A stretch of 64,000 bases of DNA from Austropuccinia psidii (GCA_023105745.1 JALGQZ010000019.1:1054001-1118000), one strand, 5' to 3'. Positions 25,412 to 36,960 are shown, counted from the first letter of the stretch. Made by a program: numbers and translations. Notes: generated by a model from the letters alone, not told the origin.

Positions 25412-25860
25412 TCATTGAAGAGACTGTTCAGTCCTTCTGGAGGCTCTGAATCTCCTTAAATGAAGGTTCCCATCTGGTATGGCATCTTCTGCCAACCATT
25501 TGTCTTTATCAGCTGTCTGGTTCTTGAATCTGACTAAGTACTGTCTCTGATCCTTGCCATTAATTCTGATCTTCCGGCCTTGATGATTCTCTTTACTGTT
25601 CCAGGGGAGTCTTCCACTTCCACTATTTCTGGTGGTGTGGGGTTCTTCTTCCTGGAGCGGAATTTATCCTCCTCTGTCTGGAAGTATGGCTTGACTAAGC
25701 TCACTGGGAAGACTGGGTGTTTCCTGGAAAATTCCTCTGTGAGTTTGACTTCCACTGCATTTTTCCCTATCAATTTAATGATAGTGAAGGGCCGTACAAA
25801 TGACTCTAACATTTTATTAGGTCCTTTAAGATTATTAAAGTTTAGTGTAGACACTAACAC
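25412..25860 (-). pseudogene. G1 integrase C-terminus and chromodomain-like tail
   Basis: The segment after the integrase core reads VLVSTLNFNN, then HPVFPVSLVKPYF, the usual GPY/F-like linker of gypsy integrases. A one-base frameshift near 25580 moves the rest to another frame, where QRQYLVRFKN, DKWLAEDAI and LRRFRASRR form a chromodomain-like ending that stops at the TGA at 25412. Such tails guide chromoviral integrase to chromatin. The frameshift would remove the tail from the product. Confidence 0.75.
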
Positions 25861-25869
25861 CTGGTCACC

Positions 25870-26529
25870 TTACTTAAAGTCAGGTTCCATGTGTGTCTTG
25901 TCCCACCTCTGCTTGTTATATTCCTTGGCCTCAGCTATGCATCTGGCTGCTGTGTCACAAGCCCTCTTCCACATATCATGGAAGTCTTTGGCTGTGGGGT
26001 GGATGGTCAGAAGATTCTTCTTCAAGTGATACACAGGCAACAGGGGATTCCACCCTTTTTCTACCAGTGCAGGTGTTTTCCCTGTGGTAGAGTGCTGACT
26101 TGTATTATAAGCCAGTTGGACAGCTGGTAGTAGGGTAACCCAGTCATGGGTGTATCCCTCATGGTCCTGGTATTCCATGCCATAGGCACAGAACCTTCTA
26201 AGCATGTCCTCCATTGTCTGGATCATCCTTTCCGCTAGTCCATCTGTTTGTGGATGGTAAGCTGTGTAAAATGCAAGCTTGGTGCCAAGCATGTCATACA
26301 AGTTGGTCCAAAAGTCAGATGTGAATTTTGGGTCCCTATCACTAATGATGATCTTAGGGACTCCACAGGTAGATATGATGTTATTCCAGAATAGCAGAGC
26401 AGTATCCATGGCAGTGTCCTCTTTATGGCATGGCAGGCACCTCATACTCTTGCTGAACCTATCAACCATGATTAAACAGGAATTGTAGTTTTCTTTGCCT
26501 CCTGGGACAAGTCCTGTGGCCCAGTCCAT
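25870..26529 (-). pseudogene. G1 integrase catalytic core
   Basis: Integrase joins the cDNA to chromosomal DNA. The DDE residues are visible: Asp in [11 protein letters not shown] at the start, Asp in [11 protein letters not shown], and Glu in [13 protein letters not shown] about 35 residues later. Downstream conserved parts include [15 protein letters not shown] and EKGWNPLLP. The segment is bounded by stops on both sides: a nonsense codon near 26613 upstream and TAA after EPDFK at 25870. It is continuous over 219 codons but not joined to the rest of Pol. Confidence 0.85.
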
Positions 26530-26613
26530 ATTGATGGTTTCCCATGGGTTTTCAGGTTCTTCTATGTGTTGAAGTAACCCATACTTCTTCCCATGTTTCC
26601 TATTTGCCTTTTG

Positions 26614-27072
26614 TCATTGTTCACAAGTGTTGATGTATTCACTCAACTCTTGTTCCCACTTGGGCCACCAAGCTGTGCTTGCTACCCTCTCTTTGGTCCT
26701 GTCTTCACTCATGTGTCCCATATAGGGGCAGTCATGGCATTCCTGCAGGATCAGGGAGATGTGATCTCTGTCTACCACTGTGAGTTCAGTTGTATTCTTT
26801 TCTCTGTGGTAAATCACGCCATCTACAAGGAAGAACTTGTTATCCTTGTAGGTCCTCGACCAGGGTTCTTCCAGCTGGGATTCCAGGTCTGGGCTCCTGT
26901 ATCTTTGTTGAAAGAGTTGTAGTAAGATGCTACACTGTTTGTGCTTGGCATATGACTTTAGTACTGCACTGAAAAATTCACTGTGCAGTTCTGAGGGACT
27001 TATTCCCAGTATGGGAGTCTCTGTTCCTTCTGAATCAGTGTTGCCACTGTCAAAGGTACCACTTTCTGGTGC
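26614..27072 (-). pseudogene. G1 integrase zinc-binding N-terminus
   Basis: The HHCC zinc-binding part of integrase is readable: the first His in ILQECHDCPYMGH, the second in that same phrase, and the first Cys in YINTCEQ. The next Cys codon is replaced by TGA at 26614, so the zinc site is lost as well as the frame. Upstream, to the stop at 27073, lies the linker after RNase H, with SEDRTKERVASTAWWPKW in the typical place. Confidence 0.75.
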
Positions 27073-27552
27073 TCATTCAGAAAATCTGAAGTTCTTCTTC
27101 CTATCTATCTCCATGAAATTGATAGGGATCTTGGCTGCAACTTCAGGGTCATAAGCTACATTGCTTTTGACATTCTCCAGTGGCCATTTTCTAATGCCAT
27201 CTGCATTGGTATGGCTTTTACCTTCTTTGTATGTGATGGTCATATTCCCTCCATACTCCTGGATGGCCATTTGCCATCTCAGCATGTGTCTATTTTTAGT
27301 ATTCATATTTAGTAGAAACTTCAAGGCTGTGCAGTCTGTGTAGACTTCAAAGACTGCACCCTCCAAATAATAATGTATTTTTTCCAGAGCCCAGACTAAG
27401 CATAGACATTCAGTCTGGGTGGCCCCATACCTGGCTTCTGAATCTTTCAGTTGCCAAGAGATGTAAGATATTACTCCCTCTCTTGGTTCACCATCCACAA
27501 TTTGTCTTTGGTGAAGGTCTGCTCCTAAACCTTGGCTACATGCTGCATCTAT
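27073..27552 (-). pseudogene. G1 RNase H domain
   Basis: RNase H removes the RNA strand of the replication hybrid. The readable part begins after a TAA at 27553 that replaces the Tyr codon of the usual KLYIDA entry to this domain. Then come [32 protein letters not shown] (catalytic Glu) and FEVYTDCTALKFLL (catalytic Asp). It ends at a TGA at 27073 after FRFSE, where a Trp codon is expected. Confidence 0.8.
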
Positions 27553-28236
27553 TTATAACTTGAATGGTAGTTCAAAGTCAGGCAAGATGAGCACAGGTGC
27601 ATTTGTGAGTTCATGTTTGATCCTCTCATATGCATCCCTCCTTTCCTTGGTAATTTCAAAAACTACATCTTTTGAACATAACTTGTATAAACTACTAGTT
27701 ATGTGGGCAAAATTCTTGATGTGGTTTCTGTAGTAGCTAGCAAACCCAAGGAAATATTGCATCTCTTTAATTCTCTTTTGTACTGGCTTTTGCAGTACTG
27801 CTGCTACTTTATTCTGGTCAATTTCCAAACTAAGGCCTGATACTTTATGTCCTAGAGCTAGTGGCTCTTGTTGGCCAAAATTACACTTTTTCAGTGAAAT
27901 TTTCAGATTCATGGGTGTACATTTACTCATCACTCTGTCTATGTATTGTACATGGTCTTCCCATGCCTCTGAGTATATAATGAGGTCATCTATATATACC
28001 ACCATCCAGCCTTCCAATATTTCTTCTTGAAATATTATTTCCATCATCCTTTGGAAATGGGCTGGTGAATATTTGATGCCGAATGGCATCCTGGTGTACT
28101 CATATAAGCCCATATGGTATATTATTCTGAGTAATTTCATGGAGTTTGATTTAACCCCATTTTGGTGGAAGTCTTTCATAAAATCCATTTTGGTTATGTA
28201 TTTGGCTTTTACCAGTTTATCCAAGGCATGAGGTAT
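27553..28236 (-). pseudogene. G1 reverse transcriptase, C-terminal part
   Basis: The reverse transcriptase palm and thumb are readable: KAKYITKMDFM, EYTRMPFGIKYSPAHFQ, the YIDD active site (about 27985), [10 protein letters not shown] and [11 protein letters not shown]. The YIDD box is intact. The upstream end is cut by the solo LTR at 28242. Normal coding sequence resumes on its far side at 30235, so the two parts were one gene before the insertion. Confidence 0.85.
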
Positions 28237-28973
28237 ACTGGTGTGGTATTCCATACCTTTTTACCAGTTTCAAGAATGTTTTTGGAAATTTAAAAGTTGG
28301 AAAATCAAGATCCCAATGACTAATTCAGGAAATCACCACTCAAAGGACATGTTTAAAATCACAAAAAACCCAGGAATAACATCAATAGTAGGGAGGAATG
28401 GAAGACTTTAGCATTCAAAATTGAAATATTCAATATATTTCTACAATTAAGTAAATAATAGGGGAATCCAATCTTATGGAATTATACAAGAAAACCTACA
28501 TATAAGCCTTACAGAATCAACAATAGGCTTAATACATACAGAAACTCAAAATTACATGGGAAAAGTAACATTGTAACATTATGTCCACTCTAAATCCATC
28601 AAGAAGATTATATTACTAAGAATCACAGTAACCAAATACAGTTCATGTGACATAAGGATCACATGACAGTATCCAATTCAACTCAATACATGGGAAAATC
28701 CACTAAAAACTTAAGAATTAAACAACAATACAGGCACTTAAAGAAGGTTTATGCAATCCACATGCATGACATCTGTACATTACACAGCCTCAGGATCATC
28801 AAATACAACTCAATTAAATTTCAACTAGCTTCATGCAAGGGAATACACTAAACTTTAAACCACACAGCAATTACAGTAATCAAGAATTAAACTCAAGAAG
28901 ATATCCCCACTTACACAGCATGATCACCTGGAACTAGATAAATCTTACAAACAAATTATACAGGGACTTATTC

Positions 28974-29275
28974 ACATGACACCATCTTCATCCTTTACTC
29001 ACCAGCATTAATTCCTCAAGGCTGTGCAAGCTGACTAAAGCAGTGCAAAAGAGAAGTCACCTGATATTTTTATCAAAAATCCCCACCAAGCAAAACATCT
29101 CAACCTTAATTTTGACCAAACAAATGGTGAAAATATCTCAGTCATATGATACCATTCTCAATTTTACACACTAGCATTAATCTCTCAAGGCTGTGCAAGA
29201 TTACTAATACAGTATAACAGATAGGTCATCTGACTTTTGTTACAAAAATCTACACCAGCAAAATTATCTCAAGGG
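28974..29275 (+). repeat. Two internal units of about 170 bases in the solo LTR
   Basis: The phrase ctcaaggctgtgcaag occurs at 29014 and 29184, inside longer similar units beginning near 28974 and 29143. Copy B shows comparable repetition in the same upstream position. Confidence 0.65.
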
Positions 29276-29320
29276 CAAGAATAACACTTTACATGGAGAG
29301 CCCATGGGTACTTCTCTCAA

Positions 29321-29350
29321 CATAAAAAGAGGCCTCCCTCTCTCATTTTT
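29321..29350 (+). promoter_or_regulatory. TATA-like promoter of the solo LTR
   Basis: The sequence cataaaaagaggcctccctc occupies the same place as the TATA boxes of copies A and B and is followed by tctcatttttctcc. Confidence 0.5.
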
Positions 29351-30230
29351 CTCCTCTTCTCCCCATGAATCTAATTAGTTATATACCAAGAAGGAGAATA
29401 ACTATTCATCCCTTACTAGTAGGTTAATCTAGTTATTTTATTAAAGTATTATAGACTTATAAGTTTAATTCATAGTGATTTCTAATTAATAGTAGTTAAC
29501 AGAAGGTCTACTTAATATTATTAATCCACCCTATGTTTAAATTATTAGTCTTATAATTATAATACTATCAATAATACTCATAATATTGAGTTTATCCCCA
29601 TAACCTTTACATTATAAAGGAAAAATAGTCTTATTATATCTTCATATTAAAAAAAACCAACCTTACAACTATATATTATTATATATAAAAAACCTACCCT
29701 TATATTATATTATATCATTTATATATTTAACAAACATCTACTCTATATTGAACAAAGTATTACCAATAAATTATTAAAGGTCTTATTATTATATTATATT
29801 AACAATTACCCTCTCAAACCATTAAGTATTATAACATATATAACATCAAATTGAACTTACCCCTTAAAATATATATTATTACTATTATATTAAATCAACC
29901 TCTTATACTATTAAGGTTTTACCCTTAAAATCATCTTATATTATTATTTGAAAACTATATTTTATACTCTTTTTAACTTATAAGTTACTTACCTGATTAT
30001 TGAATAGGTCTGATAGAGACTGCTAAAAAGTCTTCTCTAGTTGTAAAGCCACAATCTTAAATATTGATTTGTGAGCTCTGTAGGGAGATTGTTTAGTATA
30101 TTCAGAGGGGCAGCTAAAACACCATTAGCACCCTTGGTTACAGGATTATTTCAGCAATTCAAAACTGTTTACCTGTGATTTCCCCCTCAAGGACTGCCTT
30201 ATCCAATCCCACACCAAAAGGAGTTCCACA

Positions 30231-30728
30231 CTGGGTATAGGGTACCTGTCTGCTTTTGTGTAGTTATTCAGAGCTCTGAAGTCTCCACACAGTCTAGACT
30301 TGCCATCATGCCAGGTGATTAGGACAGGAGTGGTTATTTCCACTATTTCATTATGTCCAATCTTTCTGATGACATTCATGTCCAGGAGTTCATTGATATG
30401 TTTTACAATTTCTTTCCTGGTTTCCACACTTTCTGGATAAGGAGGTCTCCTGAGCATGGGTGGATAAGGCCTTTCCACATCCAGATATAGTTCTATATCA
30501 TGGCCTTTGATCTTTCCTAATGGTTCTTCACCAATGGCAAATGCTGTTCTGTTCTTCCTCAGCATCTTCAGTAAACTTAGTTTTTGTTTACTGGTGAGGG
30601 TAGTGGTAAACTGGCCCTCCCTGAATTCATTCAGTAGCTCCTCCAGTGGGTCATGGGTAGAGATTTAGTATATATCAAGTAGAAATTTCTTCTCCTTTTT
30701 GGTACCAATGGTAATATTCCTTTTTTTA
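30231..30728 (-). pseudogene. G1 reverse transcriptase, N-terminal part
   Basis: Upstream half of the interrupted reverse transcriptase. It reads KMLRKNRTAFAIGEEPLG, then LYLDVERPYPPMLRRPPYP, the TTPVLITWHDGKSRLCGDFR motif and YTKADRYPIP, after which the solo LTR begins. Additional in-frame stops separate it from the protease part near 30660-30740. Confidence 0.8.
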
Positions 30729-30748
30729 CTATTTTAAATATCTATGCC

Positions 30749-31579
30749 CTACATCCTTTGGTAATCTGTTCCCAGCAAGAACCCTTGGATGTGGGCATCA
30801 TCAAGCACTACAAACTCTGAGTTGAGCCTGATATTACCCTTCCTATGAGGTATAATTATTTCTTTAATAATTTTACTAATAGAAGTCATCTTTCCTGATG
30901 CGCTCTTGAAGTTTTTTGCCTTGGTTGGCAAGAGCTGTTTTTCCTAATTTGGGAAGTGGTTATCCAGATAATTTCTGGCCACTATGGAGCAGTGTGCCCC
31001 ACTATCAATGATCAATGGATGTTGAGAATTGTCAATACAGACAGTCATTTTTGTTGTTTTTCCATGTATATATGCCTTTCCTCTGGTTGGTGCTACCAGG
31101 AATGTTTGTGCATCTTGGGTATGTTTGCACAATTGTTTGTTGGCAGTATCCTGTGGCATCCCTGCTTCCAACTGTATGTCCTGAATTTCTAGTGGGGTTC
31201 CCTCTTTGTATTCCACTAGAAATTCTTCTCTTGGGTCTTGGTCATCATCAGATGGTTCTCTGATGGCATCACCCATGGAGTCTGATTCAGAATCCTCTGT
31301 TGGGGATTCCTCCTCTGGGACTTTCTCAATGGCATAGACTTTTTTCTTTTCCTTTGGACAGTTTTTGGCATAGTGGTCTGTTGAGCCACAATTGTGACAA
31401 GAATTCCTCTTCTTTGCCACTTCTGCCACCCTTCCTTTGGGTTTGTCTTTAAGCTCTACCCTGAAAGGTTGTTTCTCTTTGAAGCCACTGCTCTTATATG
31501 GGGTGAATTTCCCTATATTAGTTCTTTTCCTTATGTCTTGTAAGGAATTAGCAATGTCATCCAGAGTGCAATTTTGGTT
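30749..31579 (-). pseudogene. G1 zinc knuckle and aspartic protease
   Basis: After a TGA that replaces a Cys codon at 31580 the frame continues to a CX2CX4HX4C knuckle, CHNCGSTDHYAKNC (near 31350-31400), which binds RNA. An acidic linker follows, then the protease active site IIDSGAHCSIVARNYL (near 31000), with DSG in place of the more common DTG, as is usual for many retroviral-type proteases. A TAG at 30944 after HFPN replaces a Trp. The next part, ending LLGTDYQRM, stops at a TAG at 30749. Confidence 0.8.
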
Positions 31580-33259
31580 TCATCTGCATTTTAATGCATG
31601 CTCTAGTTCTCCTGGCAGTTGTGTCAGAAGCTTGTGATTCCTCATTTGGATGTTCATCTGAGGATCAATGGCTTCAAGTCTTTTAGACTGTCTAAGACAC
31701 CACTCATATGGATCTTTGTCCACAGAGTATTTTTCATTTTCAAATGATATGGTCTTTTGCCATATCCAAGTACCATTACTGTAATTTTGGATAATTTGAC
31801 TCTTCCACCATGGCCAGTTTCTTCTGCCATCGATTTCTGTCATTTCTGTGTACCATATACTAGCATGACCTTTAAATTCTTTATTTAGTCTAGCAGTAAT
31901 CCAGTAATCTGGTATGCTTGGTACATCAATGAAGAGTCCATCAATATGATCTATGAGTTCCATATGATCATATTCTCCTGTTGCAGAGAATCTGGGCCAG
32001 CTTGAGGACTCAGGAAGCTGTTTCAAGGCTTCCTTTTCAGAATAAGACATATTATATCCATCCTGGTATTGTGATGGAGATCTTGCCTTATTCCCCAACA
32101 TGGCATCTGGTTTGATGTCATCTGGGTGATATGGATTATCCATAACATGGCCTTGTGGTTGGGGCTTCATGTTATGGTAGAAATTAAACAATTTGTTTAT
32201 ATCTTGGTCCAGAAAATCCCTGTCCCTTCTGCTGTGGTGTTGTTCTTCAAAGACTATATTCAGTCTTTTGTTTCTTTCTTCAGAGGCTTTGCTCAATTGA
32301 GCATGTCCTTCTTGAAGAGTTTTAGCAATTTTATCCATGGAGGCTTTTAATTCTTTCATCCTCTCATGGCTTGCTTCAAGTTCTGCAAACTGCTTTTGAG
32401 TTTGCTCAGAATTTTGGTACATTTGTAACCACACTGCATCACTGTTTAAGTTACTCTCAGGTGAGATAAAATTATGTTCAATATGAGTGGGGGTAATATT
32501 TCTATTAATAGGACTACTGATTCTAGAGTGGTTTATAACTACTTCTGGTTCTTGTTCACTTCTTTCATCAAATCCAACAACTTCTGGATCATTGGGTCTG
32601 AATCTCTCTTCCTTTGATTGAAAGAGGTCTTCTTTTTCCCCTTGTATCCTTGTCTTCTCCTGGAAGCCTCCTGGAATTGTGAAGAATGGTTACTCCTGGT
32701 CACTGACTTGTTGGTTTCTGAATGGTATGAAGCCACTGGAGAGCTGATTCGGCCTTCTCCTTGTGAGCCTGAAGGAATTTGAGTAGGCCCTGTCTGGGTT
32801 AACTGTTCTTCTATAGCTTGGATAGTGGCTTGATTCTCCCTTATTCTGTTTTCCCTTGCCTCCAGGAGTCTGAAATTCCTGGTAGGATTCCAACCTTTGG
32901 TGATTAGCATAAGGTCCTTGAAGTCTATCTCTTTGAGACAGATACGCTTGCAACTTGCTCCAAGTTCTGCCCAGTGAGATCCTATGTTGAACCTCTTGTT
33001 GTCCATGCTTCATTGAAATAAATCTTTGAGGAGTTGGTGGGGCTGAAGAACTTGATCCATATCCTTCCAATCCTCTGGTTTGAGGTTCCTGTTGAATTGG
33101 AGTGTGAATGGCAGGGTTGATATTATCTCCCTCATTGTTTTGCCATCCACCACTTTGTCCAAGGTGTCCTCTTCCAGGTCTTCTGGTTCTAGACAAGCCT
33201 TCTCTGTCCTCTGGCTGGTTCCTTTCGAAGCCAAGGTCTCTGAGGTGTACAGGTGACAT
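31580..33259 (-). pseudogene. G1 gag, frame A (capsid)
   Basis: The frame opens with an ATG at 33259 (MSPVHLRDLGFERNQ) and runs to a TGA at 31580 with one internal stop, a TAA at 32690. Its first 190 residues are Gly/Gln/Ser/Arg-rich and overlap frame B. The middle is a coiled coil (QTQKQFAELEASHERMKEL). The C-terminal part is a retrotransposon capsid domain: FSATGEYDHMELIDHIDG, NWPWWKSQIIQ and LLTQLPGELEHALKCR. The start codon lies inside the intron required for frame B (33307-33240). Confidence 0.75.
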
Positions 33260-33557
33260 ATCAGTGTTTGCAAGAAGTCAAAAACTTTATGTTCTTAGGG
33301 TATTTACCTTTGACTGTGCCTTGTGCAAATTTGTTGTCTGCTGATTTGGGAAATTTACCTTTAGAGGTTACAACTGGGTTAATTATAGTAATCTTCCCTG
33401 TACAAGTTGTCAAGGTTGGTTTACCTTGTATTGATGCAGAGCTTAGTGGTTTTCTACTACTCTGGGTGGCTATTGGTGTCCACTTCTTTGCATTAATCCG
33501 GCCTTCACTGTGCCTCTTTCCTTTGCCCTTGCTTCCCTCTGGTTCTGAGGGTGTCAC
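32539..33557 (-). pseudogene. G1 overlapping gag-region protein, frame B (spliced)
   Basis: Exon 1 spans from about 33557 (first in-frame ATG) to 33308 and is basic (SKGKGKRHSEGR, KGKFPKSADNKF). A GT-AG intron, 33307-33240 (68 bases), joins GTVK in phase to ETLASKGTSQRTEKA. The second exon continues through PFTLQFNRNLKPEDWKDMD and LLKDLFQ, meets a TGA at about 33007 where a Trp codon is likely, and goes on as MDNKRFNIGSHWAELG and KGWNPTRNFRLLE to KEVNKNQK at 32539. I know no function. Similar proteins are, in my memory, common in Austropuccinia predictions. Exon 2 overlaps frame A for about 700 bases in another frame. Confidence 0.65.
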
Positions 33558-33559
33558 TG

Positions 33560-34190
33560 GTGTGTTGGCCTGTGACTGGGTCTCTAGTGGGATATAGTTT
33601 TCTTCAACTGAATCAAAACAGGAAAAATAGGGCTTAATGTCAGTTAAGACTTCTTAAAATGCTTTTTGCACGTCTAAGAATGGCCTCTGGGCTTTGTATA
33701 TGACTACAGTCTGCCCTGTATAATGACAGTGTAATTTAATTAACAATTCCACGTCAGAATTACAGCTGTTGGTACCCTGTTACACTGTTTGTGTACCAGT
33801 ATCCCCCAGATTGACTTGTAGTTTTCAAGTACAATCTGTATGAAGTGGTTCTGTATAGGTGTAATTGAGTCAATAATACACTTAACCACGCCTCAACTGT
33901 TGGTTTTACAGTCAGAGGTGTCCTTATTTAGTCAAAAATACAGGACTTATTAATGGCTGAAGTGTTTTTATATGTAAAACACACCAAAAATAAAGGTCTT
34001 GTGGCTATTAGCCATGTGACAAGTACTCTTATAATATGAGTATAAGATTGCATATACACCAATTCACAATATAAAATGTATAATATATATATATTTAAGA
34101 AAAAATACACCTAAAAAACATAGAAACAACTGTCAGAAAGCAATAAATAAATGAAAAACTCACTTGTAAGGTCCAAAACTTTAAAAAAAC
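33560..34190 (-). other. G1 5' leader
   Basis: Sequence between the 5' LTR and the gag region. No long open frame. It may hold an upstream exon or translation control elements, but nothing specific can be supported. Confidence 0.4.
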
Positions 34191-34208
34191 ATGGCCAGGC
34201 CCCCAAAA
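34190..34208 (-). other. Candidate primer-binding site of G1
   Basis: Directly next to the 5' LTR the minus strand reads ttttgggggcctggccatg. The same block, with one base changed, adjoins the unrelated LTRs of G2 and G3, which points to a conserved priming site. Its complement ends in CCA but does not look like a standard tRNA T-arm. Confidence 0.6.
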
Positions 34209-35644
34209 TGTCAGGATGAAACTATGATAAAGTGGTAAATAGGCTAGTTACAACTTTAACTATGTTTTTGACATGGTTATAAAGATTAAAATAAAAGTGT
34301 TTTTAAGATAATAAGGGTTTATAATTAAATAAAAAGGGCTTTACTATTGAGAAATAGTGGTGGTGAGCGCTGCTGAAAGCCCTGGGTGCAGTCTTACCAG
34401 TTGGATTACTATAATAAGAACTACAATACTAAAGTTTATAGTATAACCTTATTATTTTCCAAGAGTAAAACTGTTTTTGACTGTTTACTACATAGGAATT
34501 CAAGAGCAGGATGAGGAAAGCTTTTCTGGCTGTGAAAAGCCCCCTTTTTATCCTGAAATGGGGTGAAAAGGGGGATATACCTTTCCACATAGAGGAAGTG
34601 AAGATTTCTCACTCTCTTGGACAGGCTTGTGGTTTACAAAAGGCCTGTATAGCCTGTATTGGGCTCAGATGTGGTTTTGAAACCACATCTGGGCTGTTTT
34701 CATCAATACAGGGTGAAAGTTTCCATCTGGGGACCACACAGCCTGATTATGACATGTATGACATGTAGAATGCTGTACAGAACCTGTATGGGACCCCAGT
34801 ATTGAATTAACTATGAGTTATTGAAGTTAAAACAAGCTTCTTTGTCATTTTGACACCTCATAATCATGGTTATGGGATATTATCCCATGGTAAGGCTGTA
34901 TTGGTCAAAATGTGCAATTTTGACCTTAAAACAGCTATAACTTTGTCCGTTCTTGAGATATCAACCTCAAAATTGAATCAGTGCGTAGCCCTGTATGTTT
35001 TATACACAATGGTACCTTATTTGGTATGGTTATCATTCAATATGATAAAGTGATCCCATGTACAGGTTTTTTGTACATGTGCGTGTTTTTAGGCAAAAGC
35101 TGTATTGGGCTTGTTTGCCCTATACCTTTTGCTCTAGTTGAGATAGGTAGAAATGGATGACACCAGCAGATAGCCCTGATTTTGCTCTTTTCAAAAAGAC
35201 CCCACTTTAGGTATCTCACACTAAAGCTGTAGAAGTTAGTGGAGAGGTTAATGATTTATTCACCCTTATTTGGCCTGAATTTGACCATAGCTTCTGTAAT
35301 ACTGGTGCTAGCTCAGTTTGGTTGGTACCATTGGATAGCCCTAGCTTAGAGCTTCATTTTTCATACCCATTTGATGGGGTTAGGCCTCTTACTCTGTATT
35401 TCAGATGAGAGGTGAAAATTAAGGTTTATGCTCAGAAACAACTTTGAGCAGGAATAACTTTGTTATTCTTTGTCCTATGATGATGGGACTTGTATATTTG
35501 GAAAGGGGTGAGTTTCCTCTTGCTTTTGATATCTTTTGAGCTGGTTTGTCTCAGGTCCATGTTTTGGTGGTATCTTGGCTATACCATTGGTTTATGGTAT
35601 TTGGCTGTCATGCTTGTGCTCTGGTTTTGAGTCACAGGCTGACA
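34209..35644 (-). repeat. 5' LTR of G1
   Basis: Pairs with 23954-25387. It carries the same palindrome at 34666-34691 and the same TG...CA ends. It is followed by the duplication tcatt. Confidence 0.9.
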
Positions 35645-35740
35645 TCATTCCTTGGCACCATGGAATATTTGATATGTTGTAGGTATGAATCACTGAATCA
35701 AAATGAAATCATTTAAACCTAATACATTATGGTGAAAAAC

Positions 35741-36960
35741 TATTTTCTATTGATTTATTTCAGAATATTTTTGAGCTCTGCAATTGGCCTGCTTAATGAC
35801 AATTATGCTATAGTGAGATCCATATGTAATTTCTTTTCCTTAAGTTTCAATTCACAATTCCACTTTTCTTTTTCAAATTTAGATTTCATTTTGTGTTGTT
35901 TCTCATCAAACTCCATTTCTTTGTAACTCCACTTCTTCAAACCATTGGTTTTAGATATTACTCACTTTCTCTTCATTCCACCTCTCCTTGTCTCACTGCA
36001 AACAAGCATTATCACTTTCTTCACAGGCTAAGAGCCATATTTTTTTTAAGTAGGATTGATCATAGTAACAATAATTTCAAGAAATACCCTTTTGCCATGA
36101 TTAGAGAAAAATTTCATATTTAGGTGAAAACATATCCATTGACCTTTTCCTAGATCCACTCTTGTCATTCAAGTTGGGGGTCAATGCTTGATTATGCTTT
36201 TGTGTCAAATGTGTTATGGACTTACTTAGCTGGTCAAAGAAGAAAACATCAACATTGTCTTTTATAAATTTCAGGCTTAAGAATACTTACTGATTCATCA
36301 TGAAAGTTTTCCACTTGAGCTAAGTCATCATCCTTATTGAGAAAAGGATAAAGATTCAGAGGTGATTCCAAATGATTATTCTCCTTTAGAATTCAAATGA
36401 GCTTTAATCATCTCAGGTAAAAAAAGAGATGATTAATTAACTTATTCATTAAAATTTCATCATAATTTTCATTATTTAAGCTGTCTTTTTCTTGCAAATC
36501 ATAGCTTTCAATGGGAGTTATATTGGGCTTGTGGCCAAAGAGCACATCCATTTAGACATAGAGAAGACACATATGTTCAAGCTTTTCACTCATTTATTTG
36601 ATACCTTTACTCTCATCTTCCTTGGTTAGTTCAGCCCCAGTTAAATTTTTAAATTTTATTGTGCCATATACCTCCTTTTATATTTTCACCATCAATCTTG
36701 GATGCTGCTTGAGCTAAGGCTTAGGAGATGTTGTCATTTTTTCTGACCTCAATGGCCATAATCTGAAACCCATTATTATTTGTTAAAGGTGGATTTATGA
36801 TTGAATTTGAGCCACTAGTACCAAAACATGACTTGAAATTTGATTTTATTGAAATCCAATTAATTATGGTTAAATAATTTGTATGGATGAGGAAGGCTTA
36901 AGGTGATCTTCATCTCTGACTTTATTTTTTTTCTTTGGCACAAGGAATTACTGTATGGAT
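35741..36960 (-). pseudogene. Second SANT/Myb-like relic (Harbinger partner gene)
   Basis: This segment aligns by eye along its length with the SANT-like relic at 9065-10296. It shares the 3' exon (ttgagctctgcaattggcct), the coiled-coil exon, the splice-site regions, the acidic exon and the N-terminal block ending at the phrase accaaaacatgacttgaaat. It carries many more stops and indels. It lies between the G1 insertion and the right Harbinger terminus. G1 therefore landed just downstream of this gene's 3' end. Confidence 0.65.

Larger units (their letters stand above)
28242..30230 (+). mobile_element. Solo LTR inserted in the G1 reverse transcriptase
   Basis: The insert begins TGTGGTATTCC and ends GGAGTTCCACA, a TG...CA end pair. 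It is flanked by ctgg, or actgg if the shared A is counted, at 28237-28241 and 30230-30234. Removing it rejoins the reverse transcriptase frame from PIPS to IPHALDKL. Related copies lie at 5.4-6.7 and 10.9-12.1 kb. No internal coding region is present, so recombination between two LTRs probably removed it. This is the third nesting level. Confidence 0.8.
23954..35644 (-). mobile_element. Gypsy chromovirus G1 (complete, decayed, itself interrupted)
   Basis: Two long terminal repeats (23954-25387 and 34209-35644) begin TGTCAG and end GCTGACA on the plus strand and are flanked by the 5-base duplication tcatt at 23949-23953 and 35645-35649. Gene order on the minus strand is gag, protease, reverse transcriptase, RNase H, integrase and chromodomain-like tail, the Ty3/gypsy order. 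The polypurine tract lies inside the left LTR and the conserved primer-site block inside the right LTR. A solo LTR of another family splits the reverse transcriptase. About ten nonsense codons and one frameshift make it inactive. It is clearly older than G2 and G3. Confidence 0.9.

Noticed and set aside
25580..26029. Plus-strand frame of 149 codons opposite integrase
   Set aside because: It is antisense to the recognisable G1 integrase C-terminus, which has the conserved motifs.
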